From NCBI RefSeq assembly GCF_001187725.1, contig NZ_LGIQ01000009.1, positions 2,045,493 to 2,109,492 on the forward strand: DNA of 64,000 nucleotides, in the 5' to 3' direction. This DNA is from Brevibacillus reuszeri (GTDB taxonomy: Bacteria > Bacillota > Bacilli > Brevibacillales > Brevibacillaceae). Within the stretch, counting starts at the first letter, position 1. The number at the start of each line of letters is the position of its first letter. The notes beneath the pieces are model-generated. The model did no database searches, was not told the DNA's origin, and was given only the letters and a program-made list of their open reading frames with translations. Position numbers and translations under genes: made by a program. Positions 45,680 to 55,448 of this stretch are shown piece after piece.

Positions 45680-46138
45680 ATGGAAATTAAGGCGCCACTT
45701 GATATCGTACAAATTCAGGAAATCATTCCTCACCGATACCCGTTTTTACTGGTTGATAAAATCGTAGAGCTGGAATCTGGCAAGCGAGCTGTCGGGATCA
45801 AAAATGTAACGATGAACGAGCCATTTTTCCAGGGCCACTTTCCTGGTTATCCGGTCATGCCTGGCGTCCTAATTGTGGAAGCTTTGGCGCAGGTTGGCGG
45901 GGTAGCTATGCTGAGCCTGGAGGAACATCAAGGAAAAATTGGTCTGTTCGCAGGGATTGATGAATTCCGCTTCAAGGATCAGGTAAGGCCTGGTGATACG
46001 CTTACTTTGGACGTTGAGCTGACTCGTGTTCGCGGTACGGTCGTGAAAGCAAACGGGAAAGCTTTGGTAAATGGGAAAGTGGTAGCAGAGGGCGGCATGA
46101 TGTTTGCATTGACTGCAGGAGATAAGGCACATTCATGA
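45680..46138 (+). CDS. fabZ: 3-hydroxyacyl-ACP dehydratase FabZ
   Basis: 152 residues from ATG 45680, with GGAG about 9 bases upstream; an in-frame ATG at 45659 would add seven residues. Hot-dog fold: PHRYPFLLVDKI, the catalytic His in GHFPGYPVMPG and Glu in LIVEALAQVG. Dehydrates 3-hydroxyacyl-ACP in fatty acid elongation. Its terminator overlaps the stop codon. Confidence 0.94.
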   Translation: MEIKAPLDIVQIQEIIPHRYPFLLVDKIVELESGKRAVGIKNVTMNEPFFQGHFPGYPVMPGVLIVEALAQVGGVAMLSLEEHQGKIGLFAGIDEFRFKDQVRPGDTLTLDVELTRVRGTVVKANGKALVNGKVVAEGGMMFALTAGDKAHS

Positions 46139-46162
46139 TCATCTTGAATGTGCCTTTCTTTT
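46124..46162 (+). terminator. Rho-independent terminator overlapping the fabZ stop
   Basis: AAGGCACATTCA (46124-46135) pairs perfectly with TGAATGTGCCTT (46145-46156), then TCTTTTC. The ascending arm is fabZ coding sequence. Confidence 0.9.
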
Positions 46163-46208
46163 CGGGTAAAATGGCTATTGGGCTACTTATGCATTGAAGG
46201 TGAAAAAA

Positions 46209-46946
46209 TTGGCCAAACAGGTCGCTAAAATATTGGATGTTCCGTTTTCTACTCTCGGGTTCCGCGAGACAATAGCAGATATGGTCGAACGGATTGAGAG
46301 CGGACAAAAGACCCACGTGGTAACCGCCAATCCGGAAATCGTCATGCTTGCGAGAGAGCATCAGGGCTTTCGTTCTATTGTAGAACAAGCCTATGTTGTT
46401 CCTGATGGAATTGGTATCGTATACGCAGCAAAATGGACCAATCAGCCTATCTATGAGCGCGTGACAGGGGTAGAGCTGTTAGAAGCGTTGATGGCAGAGG
46501 CTAATCAATATGGATGGAATGTATATTTGCTCGGAGCCAGTCCGGAAGTAATTGAGCTGGCTGCCACCAAGCTGCAGGCCCGTTATCCGCAAGCGCGCTT
46601 GGTTGGCTATCGAAACGGATATTTTAAAGAAGAGGAAGAAGAACAAATTGTGCAGGAAATCGCTGAAACGAGGCCGCATCTGTTGTTTGTTGCTTTGGGC
46701 GCTCCCAAGCAGGACAATTGGCTGGTCAAGTACCGTGAGCGATTGAATGCTTCGCTGATGATGGGAGTAGGCGGCAGCTTTGACGTCATTTCCGGGAAAG
46801 TGAAGCGCGCTCCTGAGGTTTGGCAGAAATTGCATTTGGAATGGTTTTATCGACTTGCTTCCGAGCCTTCTCGCTGGAAGCGTCAGCTGGCTATTCCGCG
46901 GTTTGTCGTAACCGTTTTAAAAGAAAAATGGAGTAGCCGTTCCTAG
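46209..46946 (+). CDS. tagA: WecG/TagA/CpsF family glycosyltransferase
   Basis: 245 residues from TTG 46209, six bases after GAAGGTG; TTG 46194 is an alternative. GT26 pattern: VTANPEIVMLAREH, PDGIGIVYAAKW, RVTGVELLEALM, YLLGASPEVIE, FVALGAPKQDNWL and GVGGSFDVISGKVKRAPEVWQKLHLEWFYRL. It transfers ManNAc (from the MnaA product) to the TagO lipid product in wall polymer linkage units. It lies 27 bp before the tagO-like gene. Confidence 0.9.
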   Translation: MAKQVAKILDVPFSTLGFRETIADMVERIESGQKTHVVTANPEIVMLAREHQGFRSIVEQAYVVPDGIGIVYAAKWTNQPIYERVTGVELLEALMAEANQYGWNVYLLGASPEVIELAATKLQARYPQARLVGYRNGYFKEEEEEQIVQEIAETRPHLLFVALGAPKQDNWLVKYRERLNASLMMGVGGSFDVISGKVKRAPEVWQKLHLEWFYRLASEPSRWKRQLAIPRFVVTVLKEKWSSRS

Positions 46947-46973
46947 ATGCATCCGTAGAGAGGAGAACAGTCG

Positions 46974-48074
46974 ATGTCTACATTAATCCTCGGATTTTTG
47001 ACTTCGCTGATCATATCGTTTGTTGCAACACCGTACGTCAAAAAGCTGGCAGAAAAGGTTGGGGCCGTAGATGCCCCGAACCAACGCAAAGTACATACGC
47101 GTATCATGCCGCGTATGGGTGGATTAGCCATTTACTTAGGCTATATGGTTGCTTTCTTTTTGTTCGTCCCATATACGAGCATGTCTGAAATGCTTGGAAT
47201 TTTCTTTGGTAGTACGATTGTCATGACTGTCGGGATGCTGGATGATAAATATCAGCTTTCGCCAAAGTGGAAGCTGCTTGGTCAGCTGGTCGCGACTGCG
47301 ATCGTCGTGATTCCGTTCGGACTGAAAATTGGCGTAGTCAATCTGCCTTATATGGGCAGCATTGATTTTAGCAGTGGCTGGCTCTTTTGGCTCGCAATCC
47401 CGATTACGATGTTCTGGATTGTGGGGGTAACCAATGCAGTCAACCTGATTGACGGTTTGGATGGCTTGTCCGCAGGTGTTTCAGCGATTGCAGCTGGAAC
47501 AATGGCAGTAGTGGCGCTGTTGATGGGAGACTACAAAGTCGCTACGTACTGTTTCGTGCTCCTCGGAGCCATTCTTGGATTTCTGTACTTTAACTTTCAC
47601 CCGGCGCGCCTGTTCATGGGCGATACTGGTTCACTCTTTTTAGGTTTTAACCTGGCTGCACTATCGATCATGGGCTTTAAAGAAGCGTTGTTCGTTTCCT
47701 TTATTATCCCAATCGTCGTGCTGGGCGTTCCGTTGTGGGATACGTTCTTTGCAATCGTACGCCGCATCGTGAACAAAAAGCCAATTTCGAGTCCGGACAA
47801 AGGACATTTGCATCACTGCTTGCTTAACATGGGCCTTTCACACCGTTCAACCGTACTGACGATTTATTCGATCAGCATCTTCTTCGGTACGATGGCAATC
47901 CTGTTGACCAAGACGACCAAATGGACGACGATCATCGTCATGGTCATCCTTTTGATTGGCATTCACTTAGGGACGGAGATCGTTGGACTCGTCAGCAGAC
48001 GTCATCGTCCGTTGATTAATACGTATCGTCGGTTGAAAATCAAGTACGTCGAGCAGCAACGGCGAACAAATTAA
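46974..48074 (+). CDS. tagO: Undecaprenyl-phosphate GlcNAc-1-phosphate transferase (TagO/WecA, MraY family)
   Basis: 366 residues, about 11 membrane helices. VGAVDAPNQRKVHTRIMPRMGGLAIYLGY, GMLDDKYQLSPKWKLLGQ with the Asp pair, NAVNLIDGLDGLSAG and the His-rich SSPDKGHLHHCLLNMGLSHR are the MraY/WecA catalytic loops. It starts wall polymer synthesis by loading GlcNAc-P on undecaprenyl phosphate. ATG at 46974 with AGAGAGGAGAACAG. Confidence 0.93.
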   Translation: MSTLILGFLTSLIISFVATPYVKKLAEKVGAVDAPNQRKVHTRIMPRMGGLAIYLGYMVAFFLFVPYTSMSEMLGIFFGSTIVMTVGMLDDKYQLSPKWKLLGQLVATAIVVIPFGLKIGVVNLPYMGSIDFSSGWLFWLAIPITMFWIVGVTNAVNLIDGLDGLSAGVSAIAAGTMAVVALLMGDYKVATYCFVLLGAILGFLYFNFHPARLFMGDTGSLFLGFNLAALSIMGFKEALFVSFIIPIVVLGVPLWDTFFAIVRRIVNKKPISSPDKGHLHHCLLNMGLSHRSTVLTIYSISIFFGTMAILLTKTTKWTTIIVMVILLIGIHLGTEIVGLVSRRHRPLINTYRRLKIKYVEQQRRTN

Positions 48075-48083
48075 TAAAGCTGG

Positions 48084-48121
48084 AAAGCCTCTGCGATCGT
48101 TTATAGCAGAGGCTTTTTTTT
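48084..48121 (+). terminator. Rho-independent terminator after tagO
   Basis: AAAGCCTCTGC (48084-48094) pairs perfectly with GCAGAGGCTTT (48106-48116), followed by TTTTT. Confidence 0.94.
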
Positions 48122-48250
48122 CATGCGATTTAGGTGGAAACACTTAACTGCAGAAGGCGTTTAGCCGATATACATAGAGAGAAATAAGTGCCGTGGCTTT
48201 ATGAAAACGGGACAATCAAGAGGTTCAGAATAATGTGGAGAGGTGAAAAG

Positions 48251-51200
48251 ATGATTAGGCTAAATCAACAATTCCGTCGTTGGTTCGCTATGTGCCTGGC
48301 GATAATGCTACTTGTAACTGGTTTTTTACCGGCTGCACCTGCTTCGGCAGCATTAGGCTCCAACTGGAATGCTGGAATTGACACACCAACAAATTATTTA
48401 GCTACAGGAACCGGCAATGGAAATGCATTTACGACTCCGCTCAAGACCATAACGAGATTGGTGTATGGTGTGAAACTTGTCTACAAGGATAATTCCAAAA
48501 ATGGACAAGGTGTTGATGTGTTAATTGATGGAGTCGCGCTTCCAAACACACAACTTTTTGTGAACAACACGATTACTCTTCCGGATTTTTATTTAAACAG
48601 CAGTGGGGCAGTGACAAAAGTAACAGTAAGACCTAAAGTCACCCTAGATCCTACAAATGATACATCGGAAATTTACTTCCAATATACGCCAAACCCTGCG
48701 TCGTCTGGAACAGGACCTCTACAGTTTACGAATTCCGGGCAAGGCGAATATGCGAGTGATCCTAAACCAGTGACGAGCCGTACAGTATCGGGACTGCAAT
48801 ATACTTATTCGATACCTGCTGCGGTAGATAAAACACAAGCGGTCGAAGTGCAAGTGAACGGAACAACGATCCGTACGGTATATGGTGCTGGCGGACCAGC
48901 TAATCCATTACCAGACTTCGATTTGGCCCCTGGTTTGAATGCGGTTCAGATTTACGCTCCGAATACGGGTGAGAGAGATGTTATTTACTACGAATACAAC
49001 TCGATGAATAGCCCAATCACCATTACCAACTTTGCAGGTGGAACGACAGCTTACAATCCTGTCGTTTATGGAGATTCCACGATTACACTGACAGGTACGT
49101 ATGGTAGTGGGGTAACGGGGAGCAGCCTTCGTCTGAAACTCATCACCAATAATGGACAAACGGTTCAGGATTTGAGCAATACCGCGCCGTCGATTAGTGG
49201 CAGCAACTTTACTTTCCATAACATTGGCTTGAAGCCGGGTCTTAATCAGATCGCGTTTTATGAGAAGGTAGGGAATGTAACCAAAGAGCATTACCAATTT
49301 TACGTTCAGTATAATAACACGCCACTCGTTAGTGATTTGAAAATTAACGACACGCCGCTGAATGATCCGAACGTAACTACGAATCCAACGTATATTACCG
49401 TACCATCGCTGAATCGTCTCAATCTGAACATGGACGGGAAAGCGCTCAACGCAGATAGCGTTGAAGTAAAAAACCTGCGTACAGGTGATGTTGTCAAAAC
49501 ACAGGTAAACCGTACAGGTTCGTTTGGATTGAGTGTTCCATCGTTGCTTGGGGAAAACTCATTGGAAATCAGAGTCTTTAACCAAAATAAAGAGGTCGGA
49601 ACGTTTACAAGAAATCTGATCGTAGCGACCACCTCATCGGGTAGTTCTGACCAGTTTTACAATGTTACTTTGGGCGGTGTGGCGTTGACGCCGAGCCAGC
49701 CAGCAATAGTAAAAGGGACAGCAGTCTCTCCAGCTATGACTCTAAACGGAAAAGCATTGCTGCGTTTTGTAGATATTCCAGGGCAGCAGTTGTTCCAAGA
49801 CTTTAAAGTCACGATTTATGAAGGCTCCAACAAAACAGAATTCACAACAGGTGTAACCTTCTCGCCAATCGGAAATCCGCAAAGTGGCTTTACCGAATAT
49901 ACGGTGAGTTTGCCGGTCCCAGCTGGAACATTCCAGGATGGAAAAACCTACAAGGTTGCCCTCAGCTATCAGTATTTAGAAAAAGCATCGGATAATACTG
50001 TTACATCACCGTCCGGTTACATTGCAATTGCTAACTACGAATATCAACTGAAGTATTTGGACAGTACAAAACCGAGCATTGAGCGCGTAATCAATTTGGC
50101 GAGCGCACAAGTATTGTCACCATCTTCTGCTAACATCATTGTTACCTCACCTCTAGAGCTGAACGTAGTCACACAGAATATTGCTGCAACGACGGGGAAT
50201 ATCTCGATTGTATATAACAATCAGGCATTGACCTCAGGGACTGATTATGTGATTAGCGGAGCTGGAACAAACGGGTTTACACTCACGCTGAAAAAGCTGT
50301 CCCAAGGCTTAGGCAAACTCGAAATTGGATACACAGGAGCTAACCCAACAACCGCTACTTACACACTCGATGTACGAATTACACCTTACGTTCAAATGAC
50401 GTATGTAGATGCAACTGGCCAAGTGCGGAGCTTTGAGGATGGCTATCAGGTTAAGAGCGAAAATGACATTCGGAATCTTGATGGTAAAGTTTACAACTAT
50501 GTATTGAAAACAAGCAACATTGAAGCAACTCTGAATGGCGCACCAATCACAATCAAAGCTAGCAATATCGATACAAATAAGGGAACATTCCTGATTGAAA
50601 AAAGTGAGTTGAATTACAAAAAAGGAAACAACGTTCTCAAGGTCACTCTGACAGATGACCCGAAAACGGTCTTTACGTACAATGTTTCCTACAATTCATC
50701 CAAAACACCAGCCGTTGAAGACATTAAGCTGGAGATTACCTCTAATGGAAAGACCGAAGAGCTGACCAAAAAAGCAGCTGATCCATCGTACAATACAGGT
50801 GCTAACTTCTTGAGTGGTCTGAGCTTTACGGTAAAGGATGCTACGCACGTATACATTGAGAAGAATGGAAAACGAATCAATGATTTCCGTTTCAAAAACG
50901 GGGATTGGGATCAAGACACAACCAATCAGGAATACGTGAATGCACGACTGGAAGCAGCGTTGAATAATGACCTGAGAGACCTGTTTGATGACCACAATAT
51001 TGATTCGAAGTCCCGCTCCCGATTTGAAGGGAAAATGAGCACGAAGAAGTACGGTGATCTCGTAGAAGAAATTCAAGATGCTGTCACCGATGCCAAAGAG
51101 CAAGAGCAAAAGCTTGCACTCTTCCCTCTTACCTTGAAAAAAGGTGGGACGACTGTATACACAATCGTAGCAGAAGATGACAATGGAACCGTAATTCGCT

Positions 51201-52759
51201 ATGACATCAACATTGATCAGAAATATTCGAGCTGGGAAGTCCTAGCCCCAGTAAAAGCGAAAGAAACGGATCAATACATCATCGTGAATAGTAACAGTGC
51301 GGTTGTGAAGGTTTTTGCAGAAAATGCAAACAAGGTTCTGTTCGGTAAAACAGAAGCGAAAGTAAAAAATACGACAAACCCTGATTTTTATTACGACGAT
51401 GACGCGGGGAAAACAATTCCCGAGACCTACTATGTCTTCACATCGACCGTAGCACTGAAAAAGGGTCTGAATACAGTGAAGTTCTCTGTCGTAGTAGGGA
51501 ATAGCACGTATAATGACGAGATCAAGATTTACAATGCCAATTCCACTGTTAACGGTGCCGAATACCGTGATGTGTTAGGTAAAAAAGTGTCTTTTAGTGT
51601 ATTCGACAAGCAGTTTGATCTGAAATTCCCTGCAGGTACTGTTTTGTTGTCTCCTGATGACAGTCGTGCAGGCCAAGAAGTAAAAAATCCGAATGGAGAC
51701 ATTTTTGTCGATGTACCCCTCTATTTCGGGATTGCAGACCGTACAACAGGTCAAGTCAACATTGCTGACGACAACTTAGAGGACAGGCTGGTACTTGAAT
51801 CCAACTTTAACTATGCGAGTCCGCTTTACTACGTCGATGCCGGTGATATCGAAGCTCCAGGCGGACGTGACCCGTATTACGATGAGGGTGATGCTGAGGA
51901 CTTCAAGAGCCGCTGGCAAGACAATCTCGTACCTAGCCGTAGAGGAACACTTACAATCAAATACGATCCATCGATTGTAAATGCTGCCAACAATATCTTG
52001 ACCATTTATTATCACAACGGTGATGAGTGGAAAAATCTTGGCGGAGTTGTAAATACCGGTGCCAAGACAGTACAAGTTCCATTTGCCGGATTTGGTTTCT
52101 ATATGGTAATGAAAACAAGAGAATCGTATGATGACGTAGTTAGTCATGATTTTGCCCGTGATGCAATGGAGACATTGTATGCAAAAGGGATCATGCCAGC
52201 ATACAGTGGCAGCAGCTTTGGCGCAAACCGTGATATGCGACGTGGCGAATTTGCAACGATGCTTGTAAAAGCAATGGCTCTGCCAATCAATGCAGGACCA
52301 TATCGAGATAGCAATGAGCGCGATCCTTTGGAGCCAACCTTTACAGATGTACGACCAAACAGAGATGCCTGGGATTATGAGTACAAGTATATTGAGACAG
52401 CAGCTCGCGCGGGTATTATTCGCGGAAAACAGCCTGGCTACTTCCGCCCAGATGATTCACTGACTCGTGAAGAAGCTGCGATCATGATTGCTCGTGCCAT
52501 GAATTTGAAGCTGGGCACTTTAGAAGCTTCAAAACTGGCGCTGGGCAAGATGTTTACAGATGCCAAAGATGTTGGGTACTATGCAGCTCCATCCGTACTT
52601 GTCGTCAGCAAAGCAAAATTGATGAACGGTGAGCCGAATGAAGCCGATGCGAAGAAACCAACATACAGCTTTAAACCAACAAACAACCTGACTCGTGCCG
52701 AGATGGCCATCATCACCATCCGCGTTATGGTTCAGTTGAAAAAACTGCCTAAGCAGTAA
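48251..52759 (+). CDS. Large secreted SLH-domain surface protein with Ig-like repeats
   Basis: 1502 residues from ATG 48251 (GGAGAGGTGAAAAG upstream; the frame is open 21 codons further up without a ribosome site). Signal peptide ends near PAAPASA (about residue 33). A long Asn/Thr/Ser-rich body of beta-strand, Ig/cadherin-like modules (GGTTAYNPVVYGDSTITLTG, repeated NGxxI/T...YY/FxYN ends) runs to about 1290. Three SLH motifs follow (about 1295-1350, 1363-1420, 1430-1500) with FRPDDSLTREEAAIMIARAM. Monocistronic, next to tagA-tagO. Likely a minor cell wall protein; binding partner unknown. Confidence 0.85.
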   Translation: MIRLNQQFRRWFAMCLAIMLLVTGFLPAAPASAALGSNWNAGIDTPTNYLATGTGNGNAFTTPLKTITRLVYGVKLVYKDNSKNGQGVDVLIDGVALPNTQLFVNNTITLPDFYLNSSGAVTKVTVRPKVTLDPTNDTSEIYFQYTPNPASSGTGPLQFTNSGQGEYASDPKPVTSRTVSGLQYTYSIPAAVDKTQAVEVQVNGTTIRTVYGAGGPANPLPDFDLAPGLNAVQIYAPNTGERDVIYYEYNSMNSPITITNFAGGTTAYNPVVYGDSTITLTGTYGSGVTGSSLRLKLITNNGQTVQDLSNTAPSISGSNFTFHNIGLKPGLNQIAFYEKVGNVTKEHYQFYVQYNNTPLVSDLKINDTPLNDPNVTTNPTYITVPSLNRLNLNMDGKALNADSVEVKNLRTGDVVKTQVNRTGSFGLSVPSLLGENSLEIRVFNQNKEVGTFTRNLIVATTSSGSSDQFYNVTLGGVALTPSQPAIVKGTAVSPAMTLNGKALLRFVDIPGQQLFQDFKVTIYEGSNKTEFTTGVTFSPIGNPQSGFTEYTVSLPVPAGTFQDGKTYKVALSYQYLEKASDNTVTSPSGYIAIANYEYQLKYLDSTKPSIERVINLASAQVLSPSSANIIVTSPLELNVVTQNIAATTGNISIVYNNQALTSGTDYVISGAGTNGFTLTLKKLSQGLGKLEIGYTGANPTTATYTLDVRITPYVQMTYVDATGQVRSFEDGYQVKSENDIRNLDGKVYNYVLKTSNIEATLNGAPITIKASNIDTNKGTFLIEKSELNYKKGNNVLKVTLTDDPKTVFTYNVSYNSSKTPAVEDIKLEITSNGKTEELTKKAADPSYNTGANFLSGLSFTVKDATHVYIEKNGKRINDFRFKNGDWDQDTTNQEYVNARLEAALNNDLRDLFDDHNIDSKSRSRFEGKMSTKKYGDLVEEIQDAVTDAKEQEQKLALFPLTLKKGGTTVYTIVAEDDNGTVIRYDINIDQKYSSWEVLAPVKAKETDQYIIVNSNSAVVKVFAENANKVLFGKTEAKVKNTTNPDFYYDDDAGKTIPETYYVFTSTVALKKGLNTVKFSVVVGNSTYNDEIKIYNANSTVNGAEYRDVLGKKVSFSVFDKQFDLKFPAGTVLLSPDDSRAGQEVKNPNGDIFVDVPLYFGIADRTTGQVNIADDNLEDRLVLESNFNYASPLYYVDAGDIEAPGGRDPYYDEGDAEDFKSRWQDNLVPSRRGTLTIKYDPSIVNAANNILTIYYHNGDEWKNLGGVVNTGAKTVQVPFAGFGFYMVMKTRESYDDVVSHDFARDAMETLYAKGIMPAYSGSSFGANRDMRRGEFATMLVKAMALPINAGPYRDSNERDPLEPTFTDVRPNRDAWDYEYKYIETAARAGIIRGKQPGYFRPDDSLTREEAAIMIARAMNLKLGTLEASKLALGKMFTDAKDVGYYAAPSVLVVSKAKLMNGEPNEADAKKPTYSFKPTNNLTRAEMAIITIRVMVQLKKLPKQ

Positions 52760-52788
52760 GCGTAGATTTCAGACATATATAATAGAAG

Positions 52789-52828
52789 AAAGCTGAAGAA
52801 GACATTCGTCTCTTCAGCTTTTCTTTTG
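52789..52828. terminator. Bidirectional terminator between convergent genes
   Basis: AAAGCTGAAGA (52789-52799) pairs with TCTTCAGCTTT (52811-52821). T run on the + side, and an A-rich flank that gives T on the - side, so it can serve both the SLH gene and the minus-strand gene that ends at 52833. Confidence 0.85.
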
Positions 52829-52832
52829 CCAT

Positions 52833-53492
52833 TTATTCACTATCTACATCCCCGACTGCTTCAACCGGAACCTCGACATACTCTTTCTCACCCATATGAA
52901 TTTTAGCCTGTCCATTCGTTAAATCAACCATTCTTTCGACAAAAGCATCTTGCTCGCCCTCGGGAATGAGAACATGCGCCGTTACCTTGTCTGTAAAATC
53001 AGTCCCACTCACTCGGTACTCACCGATGCGCAGCTCATTTTCGACTTTTCCCCACCAGGTATAATCTACACTGACGGAGATGGTTTGGTGCAGCGTGTGA
53101 ATAACGATTTTGGCAGCCTTTAATGCTGTAACCGTGCCAGCTGTATAAGCGCGGACCAGTCCGCCTGCACCGAGCTTGATCCCGCCAAAATAACGGGTAA
53201 CGACAACAACGGTATCCTTGACCCCATTTTTCTTGATGCATTCCAGTATCGGCTTGCCTGCCGTGCCGCTTGGCTCGCCATCGTCACTTGAACGCTGGAT
53301 CTGATCATTTTCGCCGATAACAAAAGCGGAGCAGTTATGGGTCGCATCCCAATGCTTCTTTTTTATTATGGCAATAAATGCAGTTGCTTCTTCCTCGGTT
53401 GTGACCCTTTGAGCGTATCCAATGAAGCGGGAACGCTCAATGACGATCGTATCGTCACCGTAGCCAGCTACAGTCTTGTATTGCGTAAGCAT
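52833..53492 (-). CDS. yvyE: YigZ/IMPACT family protein (YvyE)
   Basis: 219 residues on the minus strand; ATG is preceded by GAGGTGAATGAACG. UPF0029 N-terminal domain with ERSRFIGYAQ, HNCSAFVIG, SSDDGEPSGTAGKPIL and YFGGIKLGAGGLVRAY signatures, followed by the DUF1949 C-terminal ferredoxin-like domain. Members bind ribosomes or nucleic acid in stress response; exact role in Bacillales unknown. The only clear minus-strand gene in the window. Confidence 0.93.
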   Translation of the reverse strand: MLTQYKTVAGYGDDTIVIERSRFIGYAQRVTTEEEATAFIAIIKKKHWDATHNCSAFVIGENDQIQRSSDDGEPSGTAGKPILECIKKNGVKDTVVVVTRYFGGIKLGAGGLVRAYTAGTVTALKAAKIVIHTLHQTISVSVDYTWWGKVENELRIGEYRVSGTDFTDKVTAHVLIPEGEQDAFVERMVDLTNGQAKIHMGEKEYVEVPVEAVGDVDSE

Positions 53493-53778
53493 CGTTCATT
53501 CACCTCAACAAAAGGATAGCATGTGTAAGAATTGTTGGCGAACACTGAAATGTTTTTGACACATAATCGTAGTAATCTATGGGGCAAGAATGGACTAAAA
53601 AGGAAAGGGAGGGTCTATACATGATAAAGTGTGCGTAATCCCTTATGAAAATGCTGGTATGGCATTAATTTTTCGTGTGCGAAACAATACTCTGTGATAT
53701 AGTGATCTTGGGACAAACTGTATTATTTCAAGTCGTGAAAGATTTTACGATCAATACAATTTAAAGGAGTGGAAACAA

Positions 53779-54993
53779 GTGAACTTTCCATACTCAAGCA
53801 AGAAATGGATGACGATCAGTTTGGCAGCTGTATTGACCACAGCGATTGGCGCAGGAACCTTGACTGCATCTGCAAATACAGGTTCTGAAGCAGCTAAAAC
53901 GACTGCGACGGCACCAGCACAAACACCAGCAACACCGGATAAAGTTGCGGCACAGACAGGTACTACCACTGCACCTGCTACAAATGCTGCGGAAGAGCTG
54001 ACGCTCGAAAAAGCGATTGAACAGGCATTGAAAACAAACGTTACACTTGAGAATGCTAAAATCGACGCCAAAAACGCAGATTTAAACCAAGCTCTATCTT
54101 ATAAAACAAATGCAGATATGCCAGAAGAAATGCGAGATACCTTGGATGCAGCAAAAGCGAAGCAGGTAGGGAACGCACAAGGTGAATTGACGAAAAAGCT
54201 GAATGCACTGGCAGTGAATGCGACAGAAAGCAAAATCAAACTCGGTGCACAAAACGCTTTTTACAATTTGATCTTTGCGCAAGATGACTATCAGTTGAAG
54301 AAACAAAGCTTGCAACGTGCAGAACAACAGCTCAAGGTAGCCAAGGCTGCTTTTGATGTAGGAACAAAAGCAAAAACAGATGTATTGCAAGCGGAAATGG
54401 GTGTAGCAGGAGCACAGGCTGCCCTGACACAAGCAGAAAACAGCGTACAGGTTGCGATCATGGACCTGAATGATTTTCTGGGTGTGGATCTGACGAAAAA
54501 ATGGAACGTAAAGTCCTCTAACAAGCAGACTGCCCCTGTTTCAATGACAATGGAGCAAGCACAGGCGCAGGCACTCACCAAGCGCGTGGAAATGACAAAG
54601 GTACAGGAAGAGTTGAATTTGGCTGAATTGAACGTCAAGCTGATCAATGAATACTCTTTCCTCTCCACAATGCCAGGAAAAATTGCCCGTAATAATGTAG
54701 AAAAAGCACAAAAGACGATTGAAGAGCAAAAACGCACAATCTCCAAAGAAGTTGCGCAAGCATATCTCAATCTGGATGCGGCACGACAATCCATCGACTT
54801 CCAGAAAAAAGCCAAGGATTCTGCTGCAGAAAGCTATCGCTTGACCAATCTGCGCTTTGAAAACGGTCTTGCAACTACATTGGAAGTTGTTCAGGCAGAA
54901 GAAGAGCTGTCCAGCAGAGAGAACCAGTATCAAAAGGCGATCCTCTCCTACAATCTGGCAGTTGTAAACTTTGAAACATCTTTGGGTAACTAA
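53779..54993 (+). CDS. TolC-family (outer membrane efflux-like) secreted protein
   Basis: 404 residues, GTG start after AAAGGAGTGGAAACAA. Signal peptide to about residue 33 (LTASA end), then an Ala/Thr/Pro-rich linker to about 72. From LTLEKAIEQALKTNVTLENAKIDAKNADLNQA on, two long-helix repeats of the OEP type follow, with FDVGTKAKTDVLQAEMGVAGAQAAL and its counterpart LRFENGLATTLEVVQAEEELSSRENQY; both repeats are predicted coiled coils. Gram-positive cells have no outer membrane, so an ordinary TolC channel is unlikely. It sits directly upstream of the S-layer operon. Confidence 0.85.
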   Translation: MNFPYSSKKWMTISLAAVLTTAIGAGTLTASANTGSEAAKTTATAPAQTPATPDKVAAQTGTTTAPATNAAEELTLEKAIEQALKTNVTLENAKIDAKNADLNQALSYKTNADMPEEMRDTLDAAKAKQVGNAQGELTKKLNALAVNATESKIKLGAQNAFYNLIFAQDDYQLKKQSLQRAEQQLKVAKAAFDVGTKAKTDVLQAEMGVAGAQAALTQAENSVQVAIMDLNDFLGVDLTKKWNVKSSNKQTAPVSMTMEQAQAQALTKRVEMTKVQEELNLAELNVKLINEYSFLSTMPGKIARNNVEKAQKTIEEQKRTISKEVAQAYLNLDAARQSIDFQKKAKDSAAESYRLTNLRFENGLATTLEVVQAEEELSSRENQYQKAILSYNLAVVNFETSLGN

Positions 54994-55234
54994 GGTTTAC
55001 ACATACAAGAAAGATTTGTAAGGTTTTGAATGGAATTGGAAAAAGGTTCAATGGTGACAGCCCGCCCGACGTACCCTATAATACGAATTGTGGCGGATGT
55101 CACTTTGTACATATACAGGTGAATAAGATCTTCAAAAAAAAAGATAAACTTTTTTTCGAAGGTACCGCAACTTTTGATTAGCTCAGGCGTTTAATAGGAT
55201 GTCACACGAAATACGGGGAATTGTGTAAAAAAGA

Positions 55235-55299
55235 TTCACGAATTCTAGCACTTGTGTTACACTAGTGATTGTTGCATTTTACACAATACTGAATATACT
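55235..55299 (+). promoter_or_regulatory. Tandem promoters of the MWP/OWP S-layer operon
   Basis: Two sigma-A type promoters are visible: TTCACG (55235-55240) with TACACT (55258-55263), 17-bp spacer, and TTGCAT (55272-55277) with TATACT (55294-55299), 16-bp spacer. The B. brevis 47 cell-wall protein operon is known for several tandem promoters, so more may lie in the AT-rich stretch 54994-55234, where I can name no clear box. Confidence 0.65.
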
Positions 55300-55337
55300 A
55301 GAGGTTTTTAACACAAAAAAAGCGAAGCTGTCCTGCG

Positions 55338-55448
55338 AAAGGAGGTGACACGCGCTTGCAGGATTCGGGCTTTAAAAAGAAAGATAGATTAACAAAAAAT
55401 ATTCCCCAAGAACAATTTGTTTATACTAGAGGAGGAGAACACAAGGTT
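55338..55448 (+). promoter_or_regulatory. Long leader with a second, upstream translation start for MWP
   Basis: A perfect AAAGGAGGTGA (55338-55348) precedes TTG 55356, which opens 31 codons in frame with the MWP ATG at 55449; that ATG has its own AGAGGAGGAGA (55428-55438). The first start gives an N-terminal extension before the signal peptide. Tandem translation starts of this kind are known for MWP of B. brevis 47. Confidence 0.8.

Noticed and set aside
53620..53640. Tiny five-codon frame after GGGAGGGTC upstream of the TolC-like gene
   Set aside because: Good ribosome site but no regulatory hairpins or codon pattern to support a leader peptide.
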